Positions 47,231 to 60,900 of a DNA stretch of 64,000 bases are shown here, one piece after another. The stretch spans positions 15,107,501 to 15,171,500 of the forward strand of contig JABWDB010000001.1 in the NCBI GenBank assembly GCA_019614645.1, given 5' to 3'. Under the pieces are notes generated by a model. It saw nothing but the letters and a program-made list of their open reading frames with translations, had not been told where the DNA came from and searched no databases. The stretch's first letter is position 1, and each line of letters opens with the position of its first letter. Source of the DNA: Stratiolaelaps scimitus (Eukaryota; Arthropoda; Arachnida; Mesostigmata; Laelapidae). Both the position numbers and the translations under genes were made by a program.

Positions 47231-49892
47231 ATTTAGACGCCATCAGAAGTTTAGGAAAAATGAAAGAATTTTCTTGTGTCGTGGTTCAATAGTTCACTGA
47301 AAAGACAAATATCGTTCTCTCTCTCTCGCTCGCTATGTTTGCATGCGCCACTCGTCTGCTTATGTAAGAGACAACATCATAGACATCGCTCGGCTGGCTT
47401 GCACATATTCGTAGATATTTGAAAGGATGTGCGCGCTCTGCCGCCTGTGGGAGCGTCCGTGTCGATCTCGCATTCTAATTATGATTATTATTACTCTGGC
47501 GTTTCAAATACTTACTGTATCGGCCGGCCCGTTTGCGAGAAATGTAGCAGAAATAGAAGCAGAATTTGTACAAAGAAATAACGAACGAGTCTGACGGACA
47601 GTCAGCCCAAAATCACCTCAACGATCAAAAGTGAAAATCACAACGATTTCAAGCGTGTATTTTTGATGCACTCATTTAAGCAGCACTGAAGCGTTGAGGT
47701 AACAATGAAACATGGGTCACGAAAAACTGCCTTGGCTACCGCCCGGGGCATCAGCAACGGCAGAGATTATCTGTCGTCAAGCGGCTACGACTAGTGTTTC
47801 GGGAGACGTGTTTCGTCCGCTGTCGCAGGCAACAATATGACTCATCTGAGAACGGCGGGAACCACTGGATCCATCGATGTTGGTCGGCAGTCGATCCCTG
47901 CCACCGCTCTTGACTGGTTACCGCTGGTTGTTGTAAGGGGAGCGAGGCAGAGCATCGACATTTTTGATTACTACCGCCCGTTCTGAGCCATTCGACAGGG
48001 CGACAGCTTCAGCGAAAACCGATTGATTGACTGATCGACTAGAAGCAGAATGGATAGTGATCCAGTGACGACGGTGTCGCTAGAAGGAGTAACAGCCCAA
48101 CCTATGATGAGGTATGGCTGATACCCAATGGCTTTGAATACATAGCTATCGGTCTGTCTGTCCGATCGTCCATTTGTCTGTCCACCCGTTCGTCCGTCCG
48201 TCATAAAACGAGACCTCTCCAAACTTGGGCTAGCAAATCAGCGTGCTCATACGCTATGTGCTCTGTGTTGTGGTTCGGCAACAAATCGGCCCGGCGGGCC
48301 GGTCCACCGCCTGACGCACCAGTTACGCGTCGGGTGTTATTACGTGTAGCCTAGCTAGGGAATGCCTTCGGCTTGCCAAGGTCTGTCTGGCGAAGCGTGA
48401 GGCAAATTGTCGACGTCGGGACAGCCGTAACCATAGGCCAAGAAGTGGGGACCTGATTCCGCTGAGATATTTGCGGAAAAATCAAAATTAACTAAGTGGT
48501 TAACTATATGAAATTAACTAAGTGACCACAACGAGTGAGTTGACAAAAAGACAATAAGAGAAGCAGTTAAGGAGAAAACACCGCGTGAGATCAGGGAGTC
48601 TGGGATCAAATGGAATAGTGCTTTGGATCATTATTGTACTTTTTTAGATTGGATTAAGGAGACCGACCGACCAGGGTCGCCCCTAACCAAAATTTACTGG
48701 ATATTTTACAAGCACTCTGGAGTAGACCCCCCTCCACACACAATAATTAAATAATGTTCCAACTCCGTGTTTGACGCCTGGCGTATCTCTCGGTTGGACC
48801 ATAAACCCATTTGAAGGTCGCCACTAGATTAATGTGGTCCAGTCTCCTAAAAATCATACCGACGAAGTCAGGCTTAAACGTAAGGTGGACCCGCGTAACG
48901 GAAAGCTGAACATCTATTTTTATTCACGAAATGAAATATTACATGAAAATTTTAAAAGGGTCGAATCAGTAAATACCCCCCGTCCGTGGGGATACGATAG
49001 TGGGCCTGATTAAGGTTTGAAGTGGGTCGACTATCACTGACATTAGGGCACATCGATATAAAGAGCTGCGAGTCCGCTATGATAAATCAGACAATTTCAA
49101 TTGGCCAACCAAGTCAGGTATTATTATATTATTATTATTATTATACACCGAATGTTCGACTTGATAGTCTGCAGAAACACAATTTTCACAATACATTTAT
49201 CTCGAAGGAACGGGCACCCTGCCAGCATGCTCAAAAATGGAGCGCACTCATTTCCCACTCTCCTGTAGTGGCTCGCAATTGCAACAGTAGTGACGCAATA
49301 CGTCGATATTCCAAGTAAAAAAAAACACATTCGGCAGCTGAATTCGACACACGGGGCAATTCGCTGCCGATCGGCGTTCGTTATGTCTGTCAGTAAACAG
49401 GGTACATCCGGCAGTCCTTACTTAGTTCAGTGGTCTGGGCAGACACTGTGAATCTGCAAGCAGATTCGCTACCTTTCGCCAAGAAGTTTGAATCGATCGT
49501 CGCAAGCGGATCAGCGTAACAGAAAATAAACATATCGACATACAAATAGAAGTAATTCTTATATTATTATATTTAATTTAATAATATGCGTCTGCCGTCC
49601 CCCAAGGCCGAAAATACAACGGCTAGACAGAACAAGAAACAGCTGCTATATTCATGTATAGTTTACGTCATAGATACCTAACAATATGGACGTTGATCGG
49701 AAGCTCATTCGGCGTAGGTCATCTATCCTATACCTTGTACTATATGTATTATCATATACTATATATAATACATAAGAACGATATTTCAGATGGAAGTCAT
49801 TTTTTTGCATTTGTCACTGTCTGGCTATTTGTTTCTAGATTGATCAACCTCTTCATCTGTTCACCCTTGACCCCAGCAGCATCATCACGCAG
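47231..49892. other. gene-free stretch within the probable intron
   Basis: Holds a CT/CG-type short run (about 47313-47332), a GTCT/GTCC-type short tandem repeat (48151-48202), and a direct repeat of AAATTAACTAAGTG (about 48485 and 48511). No convincing gene. Confidence 0.4.
48151..48202. repeat. degenerate (GTCT/GTCC)n tetranucleotide repeat
   Basis: About a dozen imperfect GTCT, GTCC or ATCG-type tetranucleotides in one orientation. Confidence 0.75.
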
Positions 49893-50272
49893 TTATATAT
49901 GCATACATATATATATATATATATATATAGTTAAGCTTTGGGTCACTGGAGTTCGCCTATCGAGATTTCGCTGTGGATTTACGACAAATTCCTTCGCTGG
50001 TTGACTTTTCAAATATCGAAACATTTTTATAACTTTTTTTTCATTCTGTTCGACAATATGCTGGATGGCAGTTGATTCCATGGCAGCACCATTTACATCA
50101 GGCACAGCCTGATGCTCCGGCACCTGACACAGCTTCGTCAGCTCGTATTGGCTTGCCTTGTTCAGCTCGTGACACAATATTCTATACAAATACGTTCGAA
50201 CGTGTAGCATACGCAATAGATGAATATTGATCTCGTATGATAGATGTCTTTTTGCACCGACTTTGGAGCGAT
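49893..50272 (-). CDS. candidate coding exon, function unknown
   Basis: On the minus strand an acceptor ending GTGTGTTTTACAG precedes a frame open for 126 codons. The first 60 or so have the look of a real helical protein: RHLSYEINIHLLRMLHVRTY followed by LYRILCHELNKASQYELTKLC, with regularly spaced leucines and charges. Possible donors lie at 50123 (CAG|GTGCCG) and 50096 (GAT|GTAAAT), so the true exon may be only 149-176 bases. Beyond them the frame runs through an A-rich stretch and then into an AT array, which is unlikely to be coding. Family not recognised. If real, it is a gene nested antisense in the Patched intron. Confidence 0.28.
49907..49929. repeat. (AT)n microsatellite
   Basis: Twenty-three alternating A/T bases, preceded by TATATATGCATAC. 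Confidence 0.93.
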
Positions 50273-50297
50273 CTGTAAAACACACTGGTGTTATCAC

Positions 50298-51858
50298 TAC
50301 AAATAAATGATCATTTATAAAAATGACGCTGGCGATGGCAAAGCGAGACAGTTAAATGATGCAAAAAAAAAGGTGGACCAAGACAAACATATCAAACAGC
50401 AGAAGTCACCAGCGCCACCGCCGGTGGTGTTTAGGGCACCGTTACGGTACTGTTCCCCCCCCCAGATGTGGTATCTCTATTCGCACGGCATGTTCTCACC
50501 GTATTGCACTGTTTAAACAGGATTGCCTATGGCCGGCAGTGGCAACAACATATGTCTAGTAGCAGCAGTAGTAATAGTAGTGATTCCAGGTTATCTTATT
50601 TTGCCCGAACGTTTCGGGCGTTTAAGTAGTTTACACACGCATGGACAGCAGAGGTAGCACAATGCATTGGACGCCCTGGCTTCTGCATTTTCAACACTTT
50701 ATCTGTTTCATGCTCTGACGCATTATCTGGGATGGAAGCGATACGGCCCATTTGCCCGATCTGGATTTGCCTTGCGCAACGCGCGACGAACGGGGGTCAG
50801 CACTAGATCCGAAGAAAGACCTCAGTTGCGCCGCAGCCAGTGACTGCTGTCCTATCTTAATTAATGTCGAGCAAATAAAAACCCCAATGTAAGCACTACT
50901 AGCTAATGACTCAGATGGTCTTGTCACGGCTCTTCCGGAGTGGGCTGAATTTCGCGTCGAAGTGCAACCTGCGGACAGGGTATCACTATTTCTCTTTATA
51001 CAGCAGCGGTGTTACAGAGAGAAGCTGCCCTGTAGCTTGAAACAATTCCATCATTTTAGATTGGAAAGCTTCCAGGATAGCTGAGAAATTCAGAGCTAGT
51101 CAAAGTACATATTATGGACATGTCCTCCGTTTCAATGTTTAATTCCACTAATGCTTCTCTAGACTCATGAAGTATTTGTTTCTATTTAAGCACAAATCAA
51201 AACATCATTAAGAATTAAATAATCCTCTCTTATTCTCAGTACATTGATTCCCCTTCGAGGAGAGTGACTCCACAAATTGCCGATTCTTAAACAGCCACGT
51301 ACGTTTTCTAAAATCATCCTAGAAATAAACAGTCGCTAACCTCAGATCTCGCTGACCTGTTAAACAAGGCCGACTTTAGCAATTTTTACCAAAAATGACA
51401 ACGCGTTGGTAGACAGCCACGTTGAGATCGTGTGGCACAACGCAGCACGAAACGCCAAAAAAATTAAATCGACATATTTTTCTCCCATAAAAATCATAAT
51501 GCCCGATGGGCCCAGTCACTGAAACACGAAACGCCCGCGAAACCATCCACCCTCCGATAATCGCCCACTGTAACCAGTCACAACGTGGGTTTCTGGGGGT
51601 GACAGAGAGCGAGAGAGAGAGTACGCGTTGCGTCGACTGTCGCTTGTCAACAGCTATCGTCCAATCGATTCAACAATCAATTGTATTGAAGCAGTGAACG
51701 ACTTGTGCTCGATATTTGTGCTGGGAGGGTGAATTACGATACATTCGATGACATCATGTCTAATGCATTGTGACAAACGAGAGGACGTACGCAGTCTGTT
51801 GTTTTTTGTTGTCATTTTATATATAAATACGTGCTGTTTTTTGCTCGGTTGACATATT
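50298..51858. other. unannotated stretch within the probable intron
   Basis: Minus-strand frames near 50691-50927 are open in two overlapping phases with protein-like composition, but no consistent splice pair. A short AG-rich run (about 51603-51620) is present. No gene called. Confidence 0.35.
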
Positions 51859-51922
51859 AATAAGTGACTAATTGTTACTGATATATATATATATATATAT
51901 CAGTAACTATTAGTCACTTATT
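51859..51922. repeat. 64-bp near-perfect palindrome centred on (AT)n
   Basis: AATAAGTGACTAATTGTTAC at 51859 is mirrored by GTAACTATTAGTCACTTATT ending at 51922, with one mismatch per arm pair and an AT run as the core. A second, smaller copy of the same motif (AATAAGT-CACTTAT, about 51933-51945) follows immediately within further AT dinucleotides. Confidence 0.92.
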
Positions 51923-52745
51923 ATATATATATAATAAGTCACTTATATATATATATAAAAAAAAGTAGTTGGCGTCAATGCATTGTACTGTTATAGCACA
52001 AAAAGGCGCCAGAAGGACACATGAAAAATAATATTTATGTTGCTACAAAACCCAAGAAGGTCTTCATGAATTTAAGTCTAATCTACACGAGAAATCTAAA
52101 CCTCAGATTCACGCCTAACAACAGTGGACACACTGAACATGTTTGCCCTTACTTAAACGTATGGTGCAGCTCTATAAAAAAAAATATCGAAAACAATGAC
52201 CCCCTCCACCTGCAGCTGTGTATCTTTGCATACTACTCCTCACGACATGCTCAACTATATGATCTGTTCGCGACACATTCACTGGCTCTTCACTGGTAAT
52301 TTCAAAAGAAAATTCTACCTGCATCGTGTCAATGCTAATGAAAACAATGTCGTCGCACTGTGAAGAAATGGGGTTCGTTCAATCTGCCGCTAGTTATATC
52401 ATATCTGCATCGGTATGGATCAAATCCACGAATCAAATCGTCATTTTGGCGGTTAGTTGCGTGCAATCGTCCACATTAAACGGACGGCCACTGGCCGCCG
52501 ACAACAGCACCACCAAAGGCCGCGGAAGCAGCATCGAGCCAGTTGCTTAGGCATGATGGACACTGCAAATGCTAAAGCACTACATGGATGTTGTTGAGCT
52601 GAGGGCCCCATGGTTCAACCGATAATTCGTCTAGAAATCAGCAAACGAGCAGAGAACAAGTGAAATGCCAAATCGTCATTGTTATTCATCATCCCATCCC
52701 GTGTGATGTGTGGAAGAGGGGGCTGATGGCCATAGAGGCTATTGC
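51923..52745. other. unannotated stretch
   Basis: Unique sequence. The plus-strand frames at 52021-52299 and 52326-52550 have no domain signature or splice support. Confidence 0.35.
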
Positions 52746-52763
52746 TGTGTGTGTGTGTGTGTG
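52746..52763. repeat. (TG)9 microsatellite
   Basis: Perfect TG dinucleotides. Confidence 0.95.
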
Positions 52764-52976
52764 CACCTGTGTTTGTTATGGTCAGCGTTGAGTTATTACA
52801 CTAGATCGTGTTCGTCTCTCCCGAACCTTGAGTCGCCGCTCTGTTTACGAAAAGTTTGACCAAATGGTCAGCCATCACGCGGGGACCCGGCTGGAGGGTT
52901 GCCGAGTGGTAACCCGGCCATTTTGCTCTGGTTGAGCTGATATCATTTGACCATCGGAACGAAACTCATAACCATG

Positions 52977-52977
<1 letters not shown>

Positions 52978-53061
<84 letters not shown>
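52978..53061. repeat. (TAA)28 microsatellite
   Basis: Eighty-four bases of uninterrupted TAA triplets, ending in GAAGAATAA. The longest trinucleotide array in the window. Confidence 0.97.
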
Positions 53062-56000
53062 GAAGAATAATCATTTCTAATATAGCTATACTATAATGGC
53101 TTTTGGATCAGTAATATTGCTATGGCCTTTCATCTTGCTGGGTAATGGTGAGAAATCGAATCACTTGTAGCTATTAGATTATAGACTATAGTCATTAGAG
53201 CTGCATTGATTATTGGCGATATAGCCCAGTTAATTCGTAGCATTTGGAAGATGGAAACCGGTGAAGCTACTGACGCTGCTGCCTCATCGACAAACACTGC
53301 ACAAGTATTATTATATGACATATTGGAATTATGTTACGACTGTAGGTGCGTGGCGGGGCAACGAAAGCCGCCTTCTTGCACCTACATCTATCTATTATAG
53401 TATTCAAGGAGTAAATATATTCTTCTACTTCTACTTATTACTCGTTGTTTAAATATATATATATATATAGATAAACACGATCGTCGCGAATGTGTTGTGG
53501 GCGGCAGTCGCTGGAGAGAGCTCATCTGCTGTAAGTCCCTTGTTACGAAGATCTGGATAGATAGACATAGAGAGAAAGAGAGAGCAAGAGTGATTCCCGA
53601 CTTACGGGTCCAGATCCTGAAAATGTTCCCAGCTGAATTAATTCTATTACTTATGTAGCCACATCAAATCGGGATAGTTGTTGGATTCCGTCGGATCCAC
53701 ACGGATCTCTCGGCTCTGTGTTGATACCCCTCGGACTGGCGTTCCTACCTTCCAGCAAAGATGCGTAAACAGGGCCCAGTGTTATCAGCCACAGCCAAGT
53801 CAAAGGCTACAATGGCCGCGTGACCGACGTCCAACTATGTGACCAACACTTTGGTTTCCTATCGAGATGATCCTGTTAAGGAGTGCAAACTTGATTATTT
53901 GTTCTTATTGAAGGTACGAATAGCCTGGTACACAAGGTACTGTACTTTTTGTTTGAGATAAGTTCATTAGCTAACGTTGGCAGGAGCGTTAGAAGGCAGA
54001 TTATAGGCATGCGGCCAACTCAACATTATCCCAACCGACACGAATTATGAACCAATAGGATTTTATGGTGGCCCCCACAAGCAGCACCAAACATCCCCAT
54101 ACGTACATAAACGCTATATGCAAAGTGGAAACTGTAGTGTATCTGGAAAGTAATTTATGTATATTTATGTGTGATAAATATACATCATAGCCCGTTCATC
54201 AGATCCATACCACGTATCACAAATCGAACGCTAGTTAATACCGGCTTTTGTTCCCGGCCGACTGTCCACGGTTGCAGATCATTCTCGACTCAGAAGCATA
54301 GTTTTGGGGGACGAATCCTTGTTCACTACTTCTTAAGCCCCTATCTCATATTAGAGCCGCTCAGCTCCTCCCCGATATTGTTGCGACCTTTGTTATCCCT
54401 TCGAAACGTTTAATTATAATTGCCAATGAAGAGAGGTCACCCTTAATATATTATTCGGTTACGCAAACCACATTCACATACAACCGAACAACTTTGCACA
54501 AGCGCGTACGACGACTACGATAGCTCCAATGAATAACAAGGAGCTTCCACAAATTCGCGACATTGACATTCACAGGCTGTTGCGGCATCGAATGCACTCA
54601 TTTACGAGCGTGTACACGTCGAATGCTACACGCAAGGGGTCAAAACTAACCCTGAAACCGGTTGTTTGCGTAGTAGCCATTGAATCTGGGACCCCATGAA
54701 TCTACGGACGCGTCGGGGCACAGGCAGAATGCGTTCGCACCATCGCGGATGATGTGAATCACTCATTGTTCCATATCGCTTCGTGTTTTGTTAAATAATA
54801 AAAAAAACAAAACAATCATAACAATATTGTGTTGCGCATACGTGAGCAGCAGCTCGTTGTATGTCGGTGTCAATTTGTTTTTGCTCAGTGTAATTATTTA
54901 GTCATTTATTTTACATATTGACCCTGTATGTAGCTTTTATAACAGCTCCTTTCAGTGCCCCCTATGTACTGCAAGACAGAAACTACGATGGGGTGTTACA
55001 GTAGGTGGCGGTAACGATTGCGGCTATTGCGGACGACTGCTTTATTGCACGAATGAACATCGCACGTGAGTCACGCATAGCGGGTCTGTGGCGCCACGCG
55101 ACAAGCGCATGAAGTGACACTCACCGACAAATGCCATCTGCCAATGCAGCAGGGTATCGGCTAGTATTGTGTTAACCGGTCTCATCCCGGGACGGCTACA
55201 GCCAATGCTGTGATTGATAGAGTATAATGCCACAAGAATAGTGGTTTAGTTAATTTTCGTTTGAAACGCTCTCATTTGAAGAGCTTGCGATCGTTGGATA
55301 AACAAAAAATAGCAAGTTCCCTTCCAGCCCATGTAAATGCTTAGCCCGCGAGAACGCGTGGAAACAAACTCCGTCTGTTTTGTCTATTCTGAAAATGGTT
55401 TAGCACTTAGCTGCGTAAACGTTGCCTATACATTTCAATATAGCACTGGATCACATATTCAATCGTCAGACTAGACGCATACTAAATGCATTACCTACAG
55501 GAAGCCGAAAAGAATCATTGTCCTCATGACGAAATTGCCCATCACTGCGAGGCGATAAATGACTGATCGGTGTTCGAGTTTCCTTGTTGTCAGAGAAACT
55601 CCACACCGCATAAAATTATATTCTGTTTATTCGTTGTCTGAGAGCCTTCCGGCGGAATTCTATGGCGTGGAAAAAATCTCATGGGCAAGTCTCGTCTGGC
55701 GGCAGCCGATTCGCCACCCAACCTATCATCTCAACTATGCTTCAACTAGAACCTTGGGAAAATCCGGCCCGATGTCTAGACCCCAGCTAAATAGCAAACA
55801 ACATACCCGTCAACGATTACTTGACGTGACCCCTACCTACGGTGCCCGTGGTTAGTAGCTTGCGAAGTGCTGCTTTTAATGCTCGAAATGTTTAGCCCAG
55901 CGCTTTGAGGTGCTCTACTCATTGTCTATCTGCCACATTCTGTAAATAGAATGAATGCTACCTCACTCTCTCATGGGCTGGCTATTCGCTTTGTGGTGGA

Positions 56001-57938
56001 CATCACCTGCAGGTGTGCCATTTTGATGAACACATGAATACCCATATATATATATTTTTTTTTTTTTATATATATATACTCTCAGGACTTTATACCGTCC
56101 GTTAGCCGTCCTTCTTTAATACACGAATATGAAGTGCTTCAACAGAAACTTGCAAAACTTGACAAACCCTATGTGACGTTGGTTGGACCTAGAGACAACT
56201 GATACTGGGCATTGTTAAAAAATTCGCTGACGTAAGCCCGACACGGTAATCTAAATACTGCCTAAACGTTCGTATGGATGATGTCATTTAAAAAGAGTAG
56301 TCACTAGATCCATTTAACGATGGCACAATTTTCTTTAATAATGAACATTGTCCTATGATGACTTGTATGCTTTAACTTAAAACTTCCCGATGGGTCCGTA
56401 TATTTATAATTCGACTAGACCAATAATGTGGCCCATGAACGATTTCCGACAATCACGACAATGTCCACCACTACCACCACCATACGCAGTAATTGTACTA
56501 AGTCATCTCAAGAAGTGAATATATACATAGCTTCAACGGCGCTCGCTCTCAGTCCATCTAATTAGGGAATTCTGAATGTAAGATACACGCAGAATATGGT
56601 CCACTACAGGAAAGTGACTGTGGGTGACATGAGATGAACGAATTTCAGCCAAGCAATTCGATTTCGGCTACAGATGGTAACAGCTGCTGAATAGCAGTTA
56701 ATACATTCTCGTAAACATTAGCGGACTTTCCCACGACTCTAAAGCCATTGTGGAAAGTCACATACGAACATATCCCTGTTCCCTTTCGTAAATTGATGAT
56801 CTTGCAAAGATTTCAACGCAACATAATAGGGCCGTTATCCAACTGGCCGTTGCCACTGTCGCCGTTAAGTATCGATCACATACAGAAGCGGGGTTTACGG
56901 ACGCACACGCGGATTGGAATCAATCGTCTCGATTGAAGGTGCCTTCCATTTGTCTTCTATGTCATTGTACCGCTACTATTTTTATGATTACGCTTGGCTG
57001 TATGCACAGCTATAGTGATCGGGCACATAAAGCCAGTTCTGCCTTCTACAAATTACTGTGCATTCATTTTTCTCTTGGTAAATAATAACAGTTGGATATT
57101 CTTTATATTTCACCAGCAATTCCGATTAGATGGAGTCGGCATTCTCAGGAATGATCTGCTGTTTATATTATAAAGAAAGCAAGGAAGATCTGCTTTATTT
57201 ATCGTTTGTGCCATTGAATATATTTAGATGTTTGGTGTATCAGCTTTATTTTTGACATGACGATCTCGTTCCGGTCTTGTGCTTGAACGGTGCTCATAAC
57301 ACTAATAGGATCATTTCGTCATTTTATTTATAGTGCCAATCGGCCAGGGAGACATATTTATTTCTGAAATACCTCTACAATTGGCCTCTAGATCTGTGCA
57401 TTATCTCAAACAACGGAAAATAGATATCTATTTCGAACCAAAACGGTTGATGCTCATTATCTCCCTGATGTCCCGAAACTTCATCTTCTCCCTAAACATC
57501 TCTGATATTCGTATCCTAACTTAACGTGCACTTCACACCCTAGTACCAGTTACTTCAAAAAGCACCGATGTCTCATGGGCTGGCTATTCTAATGAATTGA
57601 AATTAATCGTTTGCAAACGATGTCGCCACTTGTAAGCGGAACATTACTGATACTGTTTTCTTACTTGTGATTGGTGCACTTGAAGGAGGCATTATCACTG
57701 GTGATTAGTAGCAGTGTTGTTTCCGGAGATGGTACTGTCAACCTATTGCCATCACTGAGGCAATTACGGTGAACCAAGCCGTATACTTATCCAGTACAAA
57801 AGGAGCACAGGAATATTGATATCGCGTAACAGTTGACTGTTACGCTGTTGACTGCGTGCTAATTAGTGAATTTAGCTTTTATGTTTTCCGAATTGGAAGC
57901 GATAATTCGATTTTTCCTGTCCATATGCATTTGTGCCA
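53062..57938. other. gene-free stretch within the probable intron
   Basis: Unique AT-rich sequence. Holds short AT runs (about 53451-53470), a palindromic ATAT-T(13)-ATAT block (about 56043-56079), one copy of a dispersed 19-mer at 55969 and the other at 57571, and a 10-bp hairpin at 57824-57845. No credible exon. Confidence 0.4.
57824..57845. repeat. 10-bp perfect inverted repeat with 2-base loop
   Basis: GCGTAACAGT and ACTGTTACGC around TG. This length is near what chance allows in 64 kb. Confidence 0.85.
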
Positions 57939-57956
57939 ATATATATATATATATAT
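57939..57956. repeat. (AT)9 microsatellite
   Basis: Perfect AT dinucleotides with CCA immediately upstream and TTGG immediately downstream, a short inverted flank. Confidence 0.93.
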
Positions 57957-60900
57957 TTGGTTGCCCCTATCTGTGAAAAAATTACGTCACAAAAATTGAA
58001 GTGCAAGAAGTACTCAATCACTTTTTGCATCATGTTCTCAATAAGCCCTTGTTATTGATGAATACATATAAATGGGACAGGGGCAACTTCGGTGAATTTC
58101 ACACGTTTATAAAATCTTCTCTCCTAATCTTCGACGTGCGCCCATAGAAGCTGGTTCCCCTTCGAAGAAGCGACAGTTTTCTTTTAGGACTAAAAGAAAA
58201 AGTTTTCTATTTTGCTAAAAACGCAACCTCTAAAATCGTTTCGAACTGATCTTGCAATGCAGAAGACTGATCTCTGTGCATCCGACATCTACGTTGCTGA
58301 TTGGCTTTTTTGTTTAATGAATATGGCTTGAAAACAGGAAAAAATTTAGCCAAAAGACATACAGCGCCAAACAAACCGTTAATACCAATAGTTCTATCCA
58401 GCGGTTCAGCTTATCGCGTTAGATAGAGTATCATTGCCTCTGGCACATTAGGTTAGATGAGCATTCAGCTATCTTCGGCAGCAATATTGCTACTGTATAT
58501 TAGAAATAAGCTTCGCGTTTGTCTGTCAAAGATTCTTTAATCAATAAACAGGCAGATTCTGTGTTGGTTTGTATAACAAGCAGACGCGTATTCGTTTGGC
58601 ATGCGCAACAAACGACACTGTGTACTCAACGGATTTTCGTTTCTGCTCAAATACCACGTAACGATAAAACAGCAACAACAACAACAACTGTTCCTGCTGC
58701 TACCAGACAGACAGACGGGTAGATTGGCAGCCACAACATAAATTGCCGCCAACTGCAGCCATAGCTACGCTTGGATGAAACCAAATATTAATAAGAGAGC
58801 TCGGGGGTCAAGTCGTGGCTGAAGCCGACGACGCCACGGATCTAACAGCATCGTGTAGCCCTAGTGCTTCTGGTAGTAATCGAAGCACTGCGCCTTACGC
58901 CCCCAGGGATAACTGCTATAGCCGGCTTTTGTTACGGCTCGATGTCGCCTCGAGAAGACCTGATTCAAGGGTAGTTGAGTGTGAGGGCGAGATGGACTTT
59001 ATGGATGAATAGATAAATGCGCACATCAATCACAAATAGTAGCACCTTGTTGAAACCTCGGACAGAATGACTATCGGAGATCTGGAGGTGCCATTTTGCC
59101 GGGTGGGATTCCAGTATCGATCGTAAGAGTCAATTGGGACAGTTTCTCGAAATCTCCAAACGTCAAGGAGTTTATCAATGTTCAACTAGGGGAGCGCTGG
59201 GCAATTTCTGACTATGCGTGGAGTGTTAGCAAAAGTTCACTATCAGGGTACGAGCATTAACGAAATTTGAAGTACGCGAACTTTTATGCACATTTCTCAC
59301 TTTCATTATGCACTATTAACGCCACCAACCACGGCGGCTTGGATTCGCTATGCATGGACTAATTTGATATGTGACTATCTGATACGTGCTAACGACTTGA
59401 GGAACCGATGCCATACAGCAACACCCCGAGCAATACCAGCCCAGATACAATATCTATAACCAAGTGTCCATCAAAAAAAGTAAAAAAAATTGCACGATTC
59501 TTCCCGCTCTCGTCACAATTTTACGTTGGCCCCTACAATCGCGCGATACGCTACAAGGTACTGAGGCGGCGGCCATTGTCCTTTTTGCTGACCGAAAAGC
59601 ATTTTCTTATATTCTCCTCGTAATAAACATAAATTAAAGTACTGCCCAGTTGATCACTACTTGGCGCGTCCCCCCAGCGCCCTCCCTACGTGTCCACATC
59701 CCGTAAACGTTGAATAAATGCGGACCAAAGCTTTACGGTCGTCCGGTCGCGAAATAAACGACGATGCCTCCCCTCCAGTGAATGTTTTCATTGAATCCAT
59801 TTACGCTGAAGCGTTACGGGTGTCGGTTGAATAGTCCAACTCCAGTGAATTGTCCACCCGATGTTCATTGTCAGTGGCTCCCATCGTCGGGGAACGAAAG
59901 GAATTGTTCGGCGAAACGATCCAATCTTGAGGCGGAGGCGGCGGCGGCATCATCCACCACAGCCGCTGCTGTTGATGCAGATGCGCAGTGTGTTGTTGTC
60001 GAGGTGTGAAAGCTAAGTCTTCTTCACTCGCAAGCGGCGAACGTCTCCAGTGTCCTGTTAGATGTCGTATGTCGTCATGGCGTCGATTGCCAGCGCCGTT
60101 ATTGTCGTCACTCCATCGTACGAACTGATTGTTCTCTATGCTCTGAAGAAGATGACCCATTCAGAGAACGAAAGCATCGCGGACAATCGACGGTACGGAC
60201 GAGCGCCACATTTTAAGCAGCTCCAAATACGGGGACCACTGCATGTTCGATAACAAAGAAACCGCTGAAATTTGCACCAGGAGATGTCGCAGAGAGACTT
60301 CGCTGCGGAAAATAGTTCAATACGAAATGTCAATTTTTCCTGTTTCTTCTTAATTAGCCAATCAGCGTTCATGAGTATTGTCGCTGCCATTTTTATCTGT
60401 GATGTTGCAGTACTATTCGACTGATATTGATATCCCTATGGAGGGAAGAACTACATTTCGGTAATTATACAACGAACCTTGTAATCAATTAACACGCGCA
60501 TGCTCGCGCTCGCTCGCTCTCTCGCGTTAACTCCGGGCTCGGAGAAGTCTGTCAACAAACTCGATGTAGTACAGGTTCTTTCGCTCATGGGGACTCTCAG
60601 CTGTTCCCCTATGTGACAGGCCCCGGAAACCGCCTAATGCTCTATTACAACTGTCCAGTACGGGGGAGGTAATCAAGTGCTGCTATTCTGTGTGCCTATG
60701 TATATCTATTTGTATATGCAGCAGCATAAGGCTCAGCGTGGTCTGTTCCCAGTCCATCATTTAGCCCTTCAAACAAGAAGCCAATGAGTGATGCTAAGTG
60801 CAAATCGTCGCCGGGTACATCTATAGTATGATCCATTTTTGCAACACAACGGTAAATACTAAGGAAATGTTTCAATGAAGATTTTGTGCAATAGCGATTC

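Noticed and set aside
53701..53720. String resembling the start of 5.8S rRNA
   Set aside because: Only about 15 bases (around GGATCTCTCGGCTC) match. The following GATGAAGAACGCAGC-type core is absent and no 18S or 28S sequence flanks it.
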